The notes below the pieces were generated by a model that worked only from the letters and a program-made list of their open reading frames with translations, was not told where the DNA came from and made no database searches. DNA of 64,000 nt from Thalassia testudinum (Eukaryota; Streptophyta; Magnoliopsida; Alismatales; Hydrocharitaceae), in the NCBI GenBank assembly GCA_037157565.1, contig JAZHRO010000003.1, positions 72,728,501 to 72,792,500 on the forward strand, given 5' to 3'. The translations under genes were made by a program, and so were the position numbers. Every line of letters starts with the position of its first letter. The stretch's first letter is position 1. Of this stretch, positions 44,548 to 55,149 are shown piece by piece.

Positions 44548-46245
44548 TGTAGTTTACCTACTAGGATAGGGTGACGTAATAAATTACGGAAATATAATAT
44601 AAAACAATCTCACAAAATTCAATCACACAAGGTACACAATTATTTTTAGGTGGAAACCCAAATCGGGTGAAAACCACCACCTAACCCTCTTGAGTTGGGA
44701 TTTTCAGATCAACCAAGTTGATCAAATCAACTAAACGAACCACGTAAGCGAGGGTGATTCAACCTCAATTACAACCACGCTACTTTATACGAGGGTAGCG
44801 TACCTCAAACCCCTTCTCTTCACGAGAAGGATTTTGTCCCACGAAGAAGATGGGAATTCGCAAAGCGAATACCTAACCAAAGAACAAAGATAAATAACAA
44901 CAATCCTATGGAGCCAACAAAGTAATATTTAACCTAAGCTTCTATAGGAATTAAGATGCTTCCCATTGCAAGGAGTGCGTCGAATCGATGACGCGGGTGT
45001 GTGAGCTACACGACGGCGCAACGTCGCTCTCGTGAACTACGGCGGGAGAGCAAGTGCACAAAGGCTTGATGCTCTCAAGATGAAGAACTTGAGCTTGGAG
45101 AGCAAGAGCTTTTCTAGGACACAAAAGAGTAAAAAGTATGTTGCTTGGGTGTGTCGTGGTGTATCTTGAGTGGCAAAGGCTTAAATCTATTTATAGAGGC
45201 CTTAGGAAGGCTATGGAAGGCTTTGGAAAGCTTCCATAGCCGTTGCGAGCAAAGCCCAAGAGAATCAGGTCGAAATCAGGAACAATGATTGTACTGACAA
45301 GGTTATCAGATGTCTGATCCTGGCATCAGACGTCTAGAAGATCAGTTTAAGACATCTGGGAACAAAGTCGGACGTCTGATTTTATGTGGGTTTCTTCCAG
45401 ACTTGAATTAGATCTAAACAGGGTTCTAGTGCAAGTCCACAAGATGACAAACAGGATGTCTGGCACTATGTCTAGACATCTGGAAACCTACTTTTTTGCG
45501 GGAATGGATTCCAAGAGAGTGCAACGACTAGAAAATCTCTGAGAAGAGATTTTTGGGTCAGCCGAGGCAAAATGGTCATTTATCAGATGTCTGGAAAGGC
45601 TTAAGAACGTCTGATAAGGCTCTAACGATCTTATTTTTCAGTGTTTGTTAAGCCAGCCAACAGTCCACAAATTGGACGTCTGGCAAAAACATCAGACGTC
45701 TGGTCTAAGTTCTGGACGTCTGATTTCATCAGACAGAACTAACTAAGTCCAGCCTAAATGTTATCAGACGTCTGAATCAACAGTCAGATGTCTTAAAACC
45801 CATTATCAGACGTCTATTTTTAGAATTAGACGTCTGAAAAGGCTGTTTGAATCCTATTTTGGTTTTCTAAATTCTCTACAGAAAACCTAAGTATCCTAAG
45901 GTTGTGCCAGTGTTCCTTGGACTGCTGTTAGGGTAGTTTGAGGCTCTTTAACATGAAGTTCTAAGGAACAAAAAGAGCAAGGAAATAAAGACAAAAGTAT
46001 ATGGAGGAAATAAACAGAATTCTATCCTATTCTTCTTGTCCTTCCATCTTCAATCTATCGCTCCTTGCGAATCTCCTCTGTTTTCCATCAAGCTCTTCCA
46101 ATCCATCCTGGATGCGAGCTCGAACTCCGTCTAATCACATCTCCATTTGCAATTGACCTGAAATCTAATACTCCAAGTGCAAATGTTAAATGACACGTGT
46201 TTTGTTATCATAAAAAAAAACGATCGTGGTGCTCTAGCACCAACA
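44548..46245 (-). repeat. E2 5' LTR
   Basis: 1698 bp, from TGTAGTTTACC to ...CTAGCACCAACA. The GACGTC cluster lies at about 45305-45835, with several motifs changed to GATGTC or GACATC. Confidence 0.9.
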
Positions 46246-46250
46246 GCCAT

Positions 46251-47152
46251 TTGCACCCATCCATCTCTTGGCTTTATTCACTTCCATTTAGGCTAGCTAC
46301 AATCCACCTCCACTCCACCTCCATGAGTTCCTCACCATGGCCACCACCATCTCCATGCCAGGATGCTGGATCACTTCCAAGGGCCAGCCTAAGCACCATT
46401 GGCTGCCCCTCCTTCTCATCTCAACCACTTAAAGGCCATCAGAGACTACCTCCGACTGCCCTTATTTCTGCTAGACTAGTAGCTTAGCTCTTCATATTTA
46501 CATGCTTTTATTACTTCTTAGTAGTGTATCTTTTATTTTCCCCCAATGATGCATGCAAAATCCCCTCATAGATTCCTGTATGCGATCATTTTCTGTTAGC
46601 TAGATTGATGTTTTTAAGCTTTCCTCTATAAGCATTCCTCTAATTCCATGTTGCGAACAACCTCTTGAATTAATGAATGAAAGAAATATTATATATATAT
46701 CTCTGTGTTAAGAATCACCATGAGCTTGTTGATTGCAATATATTTTGTGTGATTCGAGTTGCCCGCTTTTAATTATTATCTATTTCAACCAGCATGTCGG
46801 TAGTAGAAAATATTGAGGATCTCACGATTAATGCATTTTCTGTAAACAGCCACCACATAACTAGAATCCTGCATACTGAAACTCATACTTTCACATTTGT
46901 CATTTATCTCACACATGCGCACGTAAATAGGGTTCATAATGAAAGTGGCAAAACATTGATCCGATGATTAAAAACCAGCATGCGATTGTAGAGTGAAAAA
47001 GATCGATTTCAGATTTGCATAAAGGCCTTCCAGAGACGAATGATCGGACTCAAGTCTTGTTATTTTTACAAAATCATTTTTTGACAAATGTTTTAGGGCA
47101 ACTATACTACGATTTTCGACGACTTTAAAACACGCGAAAATGCCTTATGTCA
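46251..47152 (+). repeat. 3' LTR of element D, right part
   Basis: Continues the LTR after E2. 46440-46500 is the empty-site counterpart of the solo LTR insertion (ATTTCTGCTAGACTAGTAGC). It ends ...CTTATGTCA before TTGGG. Confidence 0.78.
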
Positions 47153-47157
47153 TTGGG

Positions 47158-47631
47158 ATGGCACCACGTGGCGCCATCTTGGCCGTCCATCTTCTGTGAC
47201 TTCCAGAAGGTGCCACAGATGTCAGATTGGACCGATTTTCACGTCGTTAGGCTACGATCATCGATCCAAACCCATCAGTGTGGTCAGATTTGTCGTTTGA
47301 AGTGTGGATTGACATCATCTTGGCCCTTGATCTCTAGGCTTCCTTGAACTATATTTGGTGCTACGGATGTCTGATCAGGACGATCTTGGAGTCATTGAAC
47401 TCCCGACATCGCCTTGATTAAATCTGTAAGGTTGGATCTTCCGTCCAAAGCCCCAATTAAAATTCACCCTATCCCTGGCCATAAAAGGAGACAATTATAT
47501 ACAATTTGTACAATTTGACCTAAATGCATGATTATGCATGTTAATCAATATTTATAATGCATGATACTAATATGACACTACGAACATGCATTAATAGACA
47601 TTTTTGGCTATTTAAATTTATGTGCCTCACA
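47158..47631 (-). repeat. 3' LTR of element A4, right part
   Basis: Begins inside the G-box palindrome (47157-47178, CACGTG intact, one arm mismatch) and ends ...TGTGCCTCACA. The inverted polypurine tract CCCCCATACCTATC (47632-47645) follows, which places the A4 internal region to the right. Confidence 0.85.
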
Positions 47632-48064
47632 CCCCCATACCTATCTTTTGCTAGTCCCTAGCAAAACTACATGCTATTTATAAAAGAATTACGACTGGAT
47701 TATTCGAGCAAAAGTCATATTCAACATTAAGAATTCCTTTTACTTAGGACCTGAACTTTCGAAGACACAACAATGCCTAGGTTTCTACGAAAATGCAGAC
47801 CACCCGAAGCCCTCACCTTATTCAAAGAAGGATCCCCTTTTCTCCTTTTTCTTTCCTATTTTTTCTTTTTGGGATTTTGAGTTTAGGGTTATAGAGCGGC
47901 TTTCTACGGCCACTCAACCCAAGCAAGACTTAATAAGAACCCTAAGTTCCAAGCATCATTTTGTGAATATGATAGACTCATTGATCAGTAATCAGAACGG
48001 ACTTCGGGTTTCTACGCCCCTAGGTGACCTTAAAAAAAAATTCTACCTAAAGGCGTATCTATAT

Positions 48065-48840
48065 TGTAGATCCCTACTTGCAGGGGGTCAGATTAGCGTG
48101 ATGTAAAAAATGTGGAATTGAAAATATACCAATCTCACAAAATAAGCAATAACACAAACTACATAGAGATTTTTAGGTGAAAACCCAAACTAGGTGAAAA
48201 CCACCACCTAACCCACTCGAGTTAGGATTTTTCGATCAACCAAGTTGATCAAATCCACTAAACGAATCACTTTAAAGAGGGTGATTCAACCTCAATTACA
48301 ACCACGCTACTTTATATGAGGGTAGCGTACCTCAAACCCCTTCTCTTCATGAGAAGGATTTTGTCTCACGAAGGAGATGGGAATTCGCAAAGCGAATACC
48401 CAACCAAAGAACAAAGATAAATAACAATCCTATAGAGCCAACAAAGTAATATTTAACCTAAGCTTCTATAGGAATTAAGATGCTTCCCTTTGCAAGGAGT
48501 GCGTCAAGTCGATGACACGGGTGCGTGAGTTACACAAAGGCGCAACGTTGCTCCCGTGAACTACGGCAGGAGAGCGGGTGCGCAAAGGCTTGATGCTCTC
48601 AAGATAAAGAACTTGAGCTTGGAGAGCAAAACCTTTTCTAGGACACAAAAGAGTAGAAAGTATGTTGCTTGGGTGTCTTTGCGTGGCAAAGGCTCCCCTC
48701 TATTTATAGAGGCCTTAGGAAGGCTTTGGAAGGCTTTGGAAAGCTTCCATAGCCGTTGGGAGTAAATTCCAAGAGAATCAGGCCGAAATCAAAAACAATG
48801 ATTGCCAAAAACAAATGATCATGGTGCTCTAGCACTAACA
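48065..48840 (-). repeat. E3 3' LTR with a large internal deletion
   Basis: Both LTR ends are present, but about 920 bases are missing at about 48804 (AACAATGATTG joined to CCAAAAACAAATGATC). The deletion removes the whole GACGTC cluster and upstream LTR sequence while keeping the TATA segment near 48701-48715. Confidence 0.85.
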
Positions 48841-49169
48841 ATCTCCCCCTTTTTGATGATGACAAAACCATAAATAATAATGCAAAAAATCCTCCCCTTT
48901 TTGACATTATCAAAAAGGTTTGATTGATTTTAAATTTCTTGTAACTCCCCCTTAAAACATGCTCTTCTATGAATTTCTTTTAACAAAAGTAATGTCCTCC
49001 CCTTTTCTACAACAACAAGATAGTTGTTTTTCATCTTCCCCTTACTAATGGAAATTTAGCTAACTTATATCTCCCCCTTAAAAATTGACAATTAGCTCAT
49101 AATTTTTTTTTTGACTCCCCCTATCTAAATGCTTACGACAAAAAGATAGGGTAAATAGTTTTACCTCAC

Positions 49170-50894
49170 CTACCATGGCCAATAAAATGGCCCAAATGGA
49201 GGTGGTGGATGCCACATCGGATGGGGCTCCCATCCGTAGCTTGGAGGCCCGGGCATTGGCACCGGTCTCCAGTCTGGTGGTCAACGTACAACGGGTCCAT
49301 CGTTTGCTCGCCATCTCGTCGGTCTTCTTGTTCTCCTCCTTGGTCTGCTGCTTGGTTCTCCCAACACGAGTTGACTAGCTTTGAGCTTCTAGGTCCGGTC
49401 CATTGTGTTGTAGTCATCCCTGAAACCTAGAAAACAAGATTCCAATTCTTTCTTTGGTATCCAAGAGAGCTTGGATCCGGATCTACTAGTGGGTCTCCTT
49501 GACGGAGATCCTTTCTCAACCTTAGGGCTATAAAAATTATCTACTTTGTTTATTAATTTGTTAGAGTTCTTCCTGAGACATGCGATTTCTTTTTCTATAG
49601 TATGCATCTTAGTCTTTAAATTAGAGATTTTTAACTTTAAACTATCATTTTCTTCAATCAATTTAGTATTTTCATTGATTAAAATTTTGTTTTCTAATAA
49701 CATGTTATTATCCTTAGGACTAGTCTCTATGTCCTTAAGTTATTTTTCTAACCTATCATTTTCATTTTTAAGAAAACGAAGGTTCTTTTTGATGCATTTG
49801 TTTTCTATTCTTAATGATTGACTAACATCAAATAGTTCATTGAAAGCTTCTTGTAAATCAGAATTTACCTCGTTGTCTGAGTCACTTCCGCTTTCGCTCT
49901 TGCTATCATTTCCTCTGGCCATGAAACCAAAGTAAGCGGTTTCTTCTTTTATGGACTTTTCTTCTTCTTCCTCCGAGATCGAATCATCCCAAGTGGCATG
50001 GAACACCTTCTTCTTAGATTTCTTCTCCTTTTCCTTCTTCTTCTCCTTTTTGAGAAGAGGGTATTCTGGTCGTAGATGCCTTTTCTCGTTGCAGTGGCAG
50101 CAACGTCTTAGGCTCTCCTTCTTCTTTGATTCCCTACAAAACTTGGAAATTTTATTAAGTAAAATTTTAAAGTCTTCGTCGTCGGAACTTACCTCGCTAT
50201 CCGATGTGGCTTTGAAGGTGAGAGTCTTCTTTGGTTTAGGCTCTGGTGTATCCTTCTTCTTCTGCTTTAACTTTGTCTCATAGTCCATTAGATTTCCTAG
50301 GAGATCTTCCATGTTGAGCTCTTCCACTTCATTTGCCTCCTCGAAGGCGGTGACTTTCTATTCCAACTTTGGTCCAAGGGAACGAAGAAGCTTCCCTTGA
50401 AGCTCCCCCTTGATGAAAGTCTTCCCTAAAGCTTTCAAATTATTTACAATGAGAGTGAACCTAGTGTTCATCTCACTTAAAGATTCGTTAGGCTTCATAG
50501 AAAAAGATTCAAATTCTTGAGAAAGTAAATTTATTTTAGAAGTTTTTACCTTAGAGGTACCTTCGTAAGTTACCTCAATTGTGTGCCAAATCTCGTATGC
50601 GGTGGCGCATTGAGAGATTCCGTTGAACTCCTCCGGGCTGAGCGTGCAGTAAAGAGCGTTCATGGTCTGCACATTCAAAGAGAGCTCAGGAATTTGTTGT
50701 TGCGAGTAGCCTCCCGCGGGTTTCTCTGGGATCTCAAATGGTGCCTCGCACCTAGCCCAAATCGTGAAGTCATTGGCTTGAAGCCAGGTCTCCATCCGCA
50801 GCTTCCAGTAGGGGTAGTTGCTCTAGTCGAAGAATGGCAGACGGGACGTGGACTGCCCCTCGGAGATTCGGATTGTGGAACTGCTCCCCTCCAT
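49170..50894 (-). pseudogene. gag: E3 gag, broken by stops, full length
   Basis: The start is at 50894 (minus strand) and the natural stop at 49170-49172, 575 codons counting the stop, without frameshift. In-frame stops are at about 50823, 50358, 49740, 49389 and in the tail near 49285. The zinc knuckle is altered at an edge (CCHCNEKRHLRPEY: the last Cys is Tyr), so RNA binding would also be lost. The coiled coil and Arg/Pro tail match E1. Confidence 0.9.
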
Positions 50895-50947
50895 GATCTT
50901 CTTGCCGGGTGTTACTCCGATTAGCGAGAACCTGCTCTGATACCAAT

Positions 50948-52642
50948 TGTAGATCCCTACTTGGAGGGGGTGAGATCAGCGTGACATAAAAAATGCGAAA
51001 TTGAAAATATACCAATCTCACAAAATAAACAATCAAAAAAAGTACACAGAGACTTTTAGGTGGAAACCCAAACCGAGTGAAAACCATCACCTAACCCTCT
51101 CCAGTTAGGATTTTCCGATCAACCAAGTTGATCAAATCCAGTAAACGAATCACTTAAACAAGGGTGATTCAACCTCAATTACAACCATGCAACTTTATAC
51201 GACGGTAGCATACCTCAAACTCTCACGAAGGAGATGGGAATTCGCAAAGTGAATACCCAACCAAAGAACAAAGATAAATAACAAGAATCCTATAGAGCCA
51301 ACAAAGTAATATTTAACCTAAGCTTCTATAGGAATTAAGATGCTTCCCTTTGCAAGGAGTGCATCGAATCGATGATGCAGGTGCGTGAGCTACACGGCGA
51401 CGCAATGTCGCTCTCATGAACTACGGCGGGAGAGCGGGTGCGCAAAGGCATGATGCTCTCAAGATGAAGAACTTGAGCTTAGAGAGCAAGAGCTTTTCTA
51501 GGACACAAAAGAGTAGAAAGTATGTTGCTTGGGTGTGTCTTGGTGTATCTTGAGTGGCAAAGGCTCCCCTCTATTTATAGAAGCCTTAGGAAGGCTTTGG
51601 AAGGCCTTGGAAAGCTTCCATAGCCGTTGGCAGCAAAGTCCAAGAGAATCAGGACGAAATCAGGAATAATGATTGCACTGACAGGGTTTTCAGACGTCTA
51701 ATCCTGGAATCAGACAACTGGAAGTTTAGTTTAAGATGTCTGGGAACAAAGTCAGATGTCTGATTTTAGGCGGGTTTCTTCCTGACTTGAATCAGATCTA
51801 AACAATGTTCTAGTGCAAGTCCATCAGATGACATATAGGACGTCTGGCACTATGTTTGGATGTCTGGAAACCTACGTTTCTGTGTGAATGGATTTCCAAG
51901 AGAGTACAACGGCTAGAAAATCTCTGAGAAGAGATTTTTGGGTCAGTCGAGGCAGAATGATCATTTGTCGGACGTCTGGAAAGGCTTAAGGACGTCTGAT
52001 AAGGCTCTAACGATCTTATTCTTCAATGTTTGTATAGCTAGCCAATGGTCCACTAATTGGATGTCTGGAAAAAACGTCAGACGTCTTCTAAGACGTCTGA
52101 TCTAAGGTATGGACGTCTGATTTCATCAGACAGAGCTAACTAAGTCCAGCCTAAATGTTATCATACGTCTGAATCAACAGTCAGACGTCTTAAAACATAT
52201 TATCAGACATCTGAGTTTGGAATTAGACATCTGAAAAAGGTGTTTGAACCCTATATTGGTTTTCTAAGTTCTCCACAGAAAACCTAAGTGCCCTAGGGTT
52301 GTGCAGGTGTTCCTAGGACTACTATTAGGGTACTTTGAGACTCTTTAACATGATGTTCTAAGGAACAAAAAGAGCAAGGAAATAAAGATAAAAGTACATG
52401 AAAGAAATAGACAGAATTCTATCCTATTCTTCTTGTCCTTCCATCTTCAATCTATCGCTTCTTGCGAATCTCCTCTATTCTTCATCAAGCTCCTCCAATC
52501 CATCCTGGATGCGAGCTCGAACTCCATCTAATCACGTCTCCATTTGCAATTGACCTGAAATCTAAGATTCCAAGTGCAAATGTTAAATGACACGTGTTTT
52601 GTTATCATAGAAACAAACGATCGTGGTGCTCTAGCACCAACA
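50948..52642 (-). repeat. E3 5' LTR
   Basis: From TGTAGATCCCTACTTGG to ...GCTCTAGCACCAACA, 1695 bp. The GACGTC cluster (about 51690-52225) is partly decayed. Confidence 0.9.
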
Positions 52643-53602
52643 TATTTGATTGGTATCTTTCTCCCTACTTTTTTTCTTATGGGGTCAACACAAGGGTGAA
52701 TCCAGTTATATCTCCCCAGTTTATTCTACTTCTCTGCTTCTTCCTAAGTGTTTTAGGAATTAAACATGCATTTCTTAAGTTGGGATCTGGACAACCTTCT
52801 GGTGGGCTGTTACCTACGATAACTTGCCATTCATACTCGTGCGGTGAAGTGTGGCTTATTATTTTTTCTTTTCTTTTTTTTTCTTTTTGGACTTTCTTTT
52901 TCATTTTTTTTTTACATAAGTGGCTTCCGCGGTCTAAGATTTACCTAAAGGCTATAGGAAAAGAATGGTCCAGTGGCTGGGCTTTGGACAACCTACCTAT
53001 GGGCTGTTACCCATGATTACTTGCCTGTCATACTACCTTAGGAGGCTCATTAACTACCCAATTTTCGTTAAAATCGTCGAACAACGAGTCCGTGCAAATA
53101 GTGTGTAGATGCTTAGATTTAAAGTTCCCACAAATCAGAGGGCAGGTTGATAAGTCATGTACTTATCATGCAAACTTCATTAATAAAATTGAAATGGAAT
53201 TCAGGATGACGAGGACTCGTAAACAAATCCACATTTTAATGGATACCCGAGCTTATTAATCCAAAAGACCTGAAGGGTCTTAGTGTTCAGATCCTACTCT
53301 AATATTTCCTAAGATTGAAAAGTCCTAATGCCTAAGTATTCTTTCCTAATCTAATTATATATATATATATAAGAAAAGAAGTTAAATTTACAAGAATTCC
53401 ATAGAGCTGACGAATTGATTCAGAGATGAATCCACTCCCCCATGGCTAGCTGATGTAATGTCCGCATTGAGAATAAAAGACATGAAAGGAAGGGTAGATT
53501 GCAGAAGATATCACCCGAATATGATGCTCGGGTCAGCACTGAGTTAGACTGTACAACTGTTCAGTTTAATGCCATTAACTAGGCGAGGCCCAGCCAAAGT
53601 AA

Positions 53603-55149
53603 TCACAATGTGATTAGAGCAACTATGTCTGAGATAGGTTTTGGAACAATATGGTCAATAAAAGGCTTCAGACGTTGACCATTGACTTTAAATGAATTAC
53701 CCGTCTTTGGATTAGAGATCTGAACGGCCCCATTTGGAAATATCTGATCGATGATGAACGAGTTGTTCCATTTTGACCTAAGTTTACTGGGAAAGAGCTT
53801 AAGTCAAGAATCAATTGGTCATGAAGAGCTTTGATCCGAGCCTTATAGATCGTGGCATTCTTGTATGCATCATTTCTAAGCTCCTCCAAATCTGATAGTT
53901 GGAGTTTCCTGGTCTTTCCGGCTAAACTCAAATCTAGATTACATTGCTTGATTGCCCAGAATGCCCTATGTTCAATTTCTACAAGTAAATGGCATGCTTC
54001 TCCATACACCAGATGAAATGGTGACATGCCGATAGATGTTTGTATACAGTACGGTAGGCCCAAAGAGCATCCTCAAGCTTTTGAGTCCAATCTTTATGAT
54101 CAGGCCTAACCATTTTCTGAAGAATATTCTTGATTTCCCGATTGGAGATCTTGGGTTGTCCATTCATTTGGGGGTGGTAAGGTGTGGTGATTCTTTGATT
54201 TACCCCGTATTTTGCCAGTAAATTATGGAAGTGGGCATTAGTGAAGTGAGTACCACCATCGCTGATGTTGGCCCTGGGAATCCTGAACCGACTGAAGATG
54301 TTTTCCTTGACGAAATTGATGATCACCTTGTGGTTATTGGTTCGGGTGAGGATAGCCTCAATCCACATGGACACGTAATCAATAGCTACAAGAATGTACT
54401 GGTGTCCAAATGAAGGGAGTAAGGGTCCCATGAAATCGATGCCCCAAATGTCAAAGATTTCGACGGGAAGAATCGGGTTTAGAGGCATCATGTCTCTATT
54501 GGTTATTGTCCCAAGTGTCTGGCATTAGGAACATGACCTCGAGAATTCCTGGGCATCCTTGAATAAAGACGGCCAAAAGAATCCATATTGCAAAATTTTT
54601 GCAGCTGTCTTTTTCCCAGAGAAATGTCCACCATACGCAGATGCATGGCAAAAGTCAAGTATACTTTGGAATTCAATCTCTAGAACACATCGGCGAATAA
54701 TCTGATCAGAGCTGGTGTGATACAGTTCAGGATCCTCCTAGATGTAATATTTGGCCTCAGATTTGAGTCTATCTCATTGTTGCTTGGTCCAATCCTTAGG
54801 GATTTGACCAACGGCCAAATAATTTACAATGTTAGCAATCCATAGGGTTTGGACACCTGAAACTGCATGGATAGTCTCGTCTAGAGAAGTATCAGCAATC
54901 GGAATATCCAGACGGGAAGAATCACTCAGAAGTCTCGAAAGATGAACCACCACTACATTCTGTGCCTTACATTTATCTTTGATTTCAAGATTGAATTCTT
55001 GAAGCAGAAGAATCCATCGAATAAGTCGAAGTTTGGTATCCTTTTTGGCTAAAAGATGTCTCAAGGCCAAGTGGTTGGTATATATTATGTCATGAGACCG
55101 TAAGAGATAAGCCTTGAATTTCTCCAAAGCAAATACTATAGTTAACAAT
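53603..55149 (-). pseudogene. pol: A4 pol remnant: RNase H end and integrase
   Basis: On the minus strand, from 55149 down: RNase H C-terminal part (FALEKFKAYLL, then [12 protein letters not shown]), the integrase zinc-finger region, then the core with D in WGIDFMGP and D in SDGGTHF. The catalytic Glu is replaced by Lys (NGQPK where A1 has NGQAE, 35 residues after the second D). Frameshifts near 54060 and 53800 and several stops follow. Natural end at 53603-53605 (TGA). It is close to A1 in sequence. It is cut at 55149 by the LTR of element B. Confidence 0.88.

Larger units (their letters stand above)
40728..46245 (-). mobile_element. E2: copia-type GAG-only retrotransposon (minus strand), older
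   Basis: Both LTRs and an internal region of 2.1 kb lie between perfect GCCAT duplicates (40723-40727 and 46246-46250). The LTRs differ at many sites, mainly CpG decay. The organisation matches E1: primer site, broken gag, purine runs, no pol. It splits the 3' LTR of D. Confidence 0.93.
26927..47152 (+). mobile_element. Element D: defective, gag-pol-less Ty3/gypsy derivative with nested insertions
   Basis: Inserted in the A4 LTR. It consists of a 5' LTR (26927-28546 and 36502-37198), a tRNA-Asp-type primer site (37201-37218), an internal region (37199-39984) with leader-like and 3' UTR-like DNA but no gag or pol domains, and a 3' LTR missing its first 650 bases or so (39985-40727 and 46251-47152). 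The LTRs match from 27575 to 28546 against 39985 to 40727 plus 46251-46470, and again up to 37198 against 47152. It would depend on another element's proteins, or it may have lost its coding region by deletion. Confidence 0.72.
48065..52642 (-). mobile_element. E3: copia-type GAG-only retrotransposon (minus strand)
   Basis: It has an E-type LTR on both sides, an initiator tRNA-Met primer site (50934-50945), a broken gag and purine runs, and no pol. Flanks TATAT (48060-48064) and TATTT (52643-52647) match in four of five bases. The left LTR is reduced to 776 bp by an internal deletion; the right one is 1695 bp. Confidence 0.88.
47632..53602 (-). other. 3' UTR of element A4, split by E3
   Basis: The parts 47632-48064 and 52643-53602 are the inverse of the A1 3' UTR: polypurine tract, the GTCCGTTTTAATTACCGGTC-like area, GGGTCAACACAAGGGTGAAT and the doubled hairpin motif (52788-52845, 52985-53033). 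The two parts join across E3 in the same order as A1 at about 9400-9480. An AT microsatellite lies at about 53358-53373. Confidence 0.8.
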
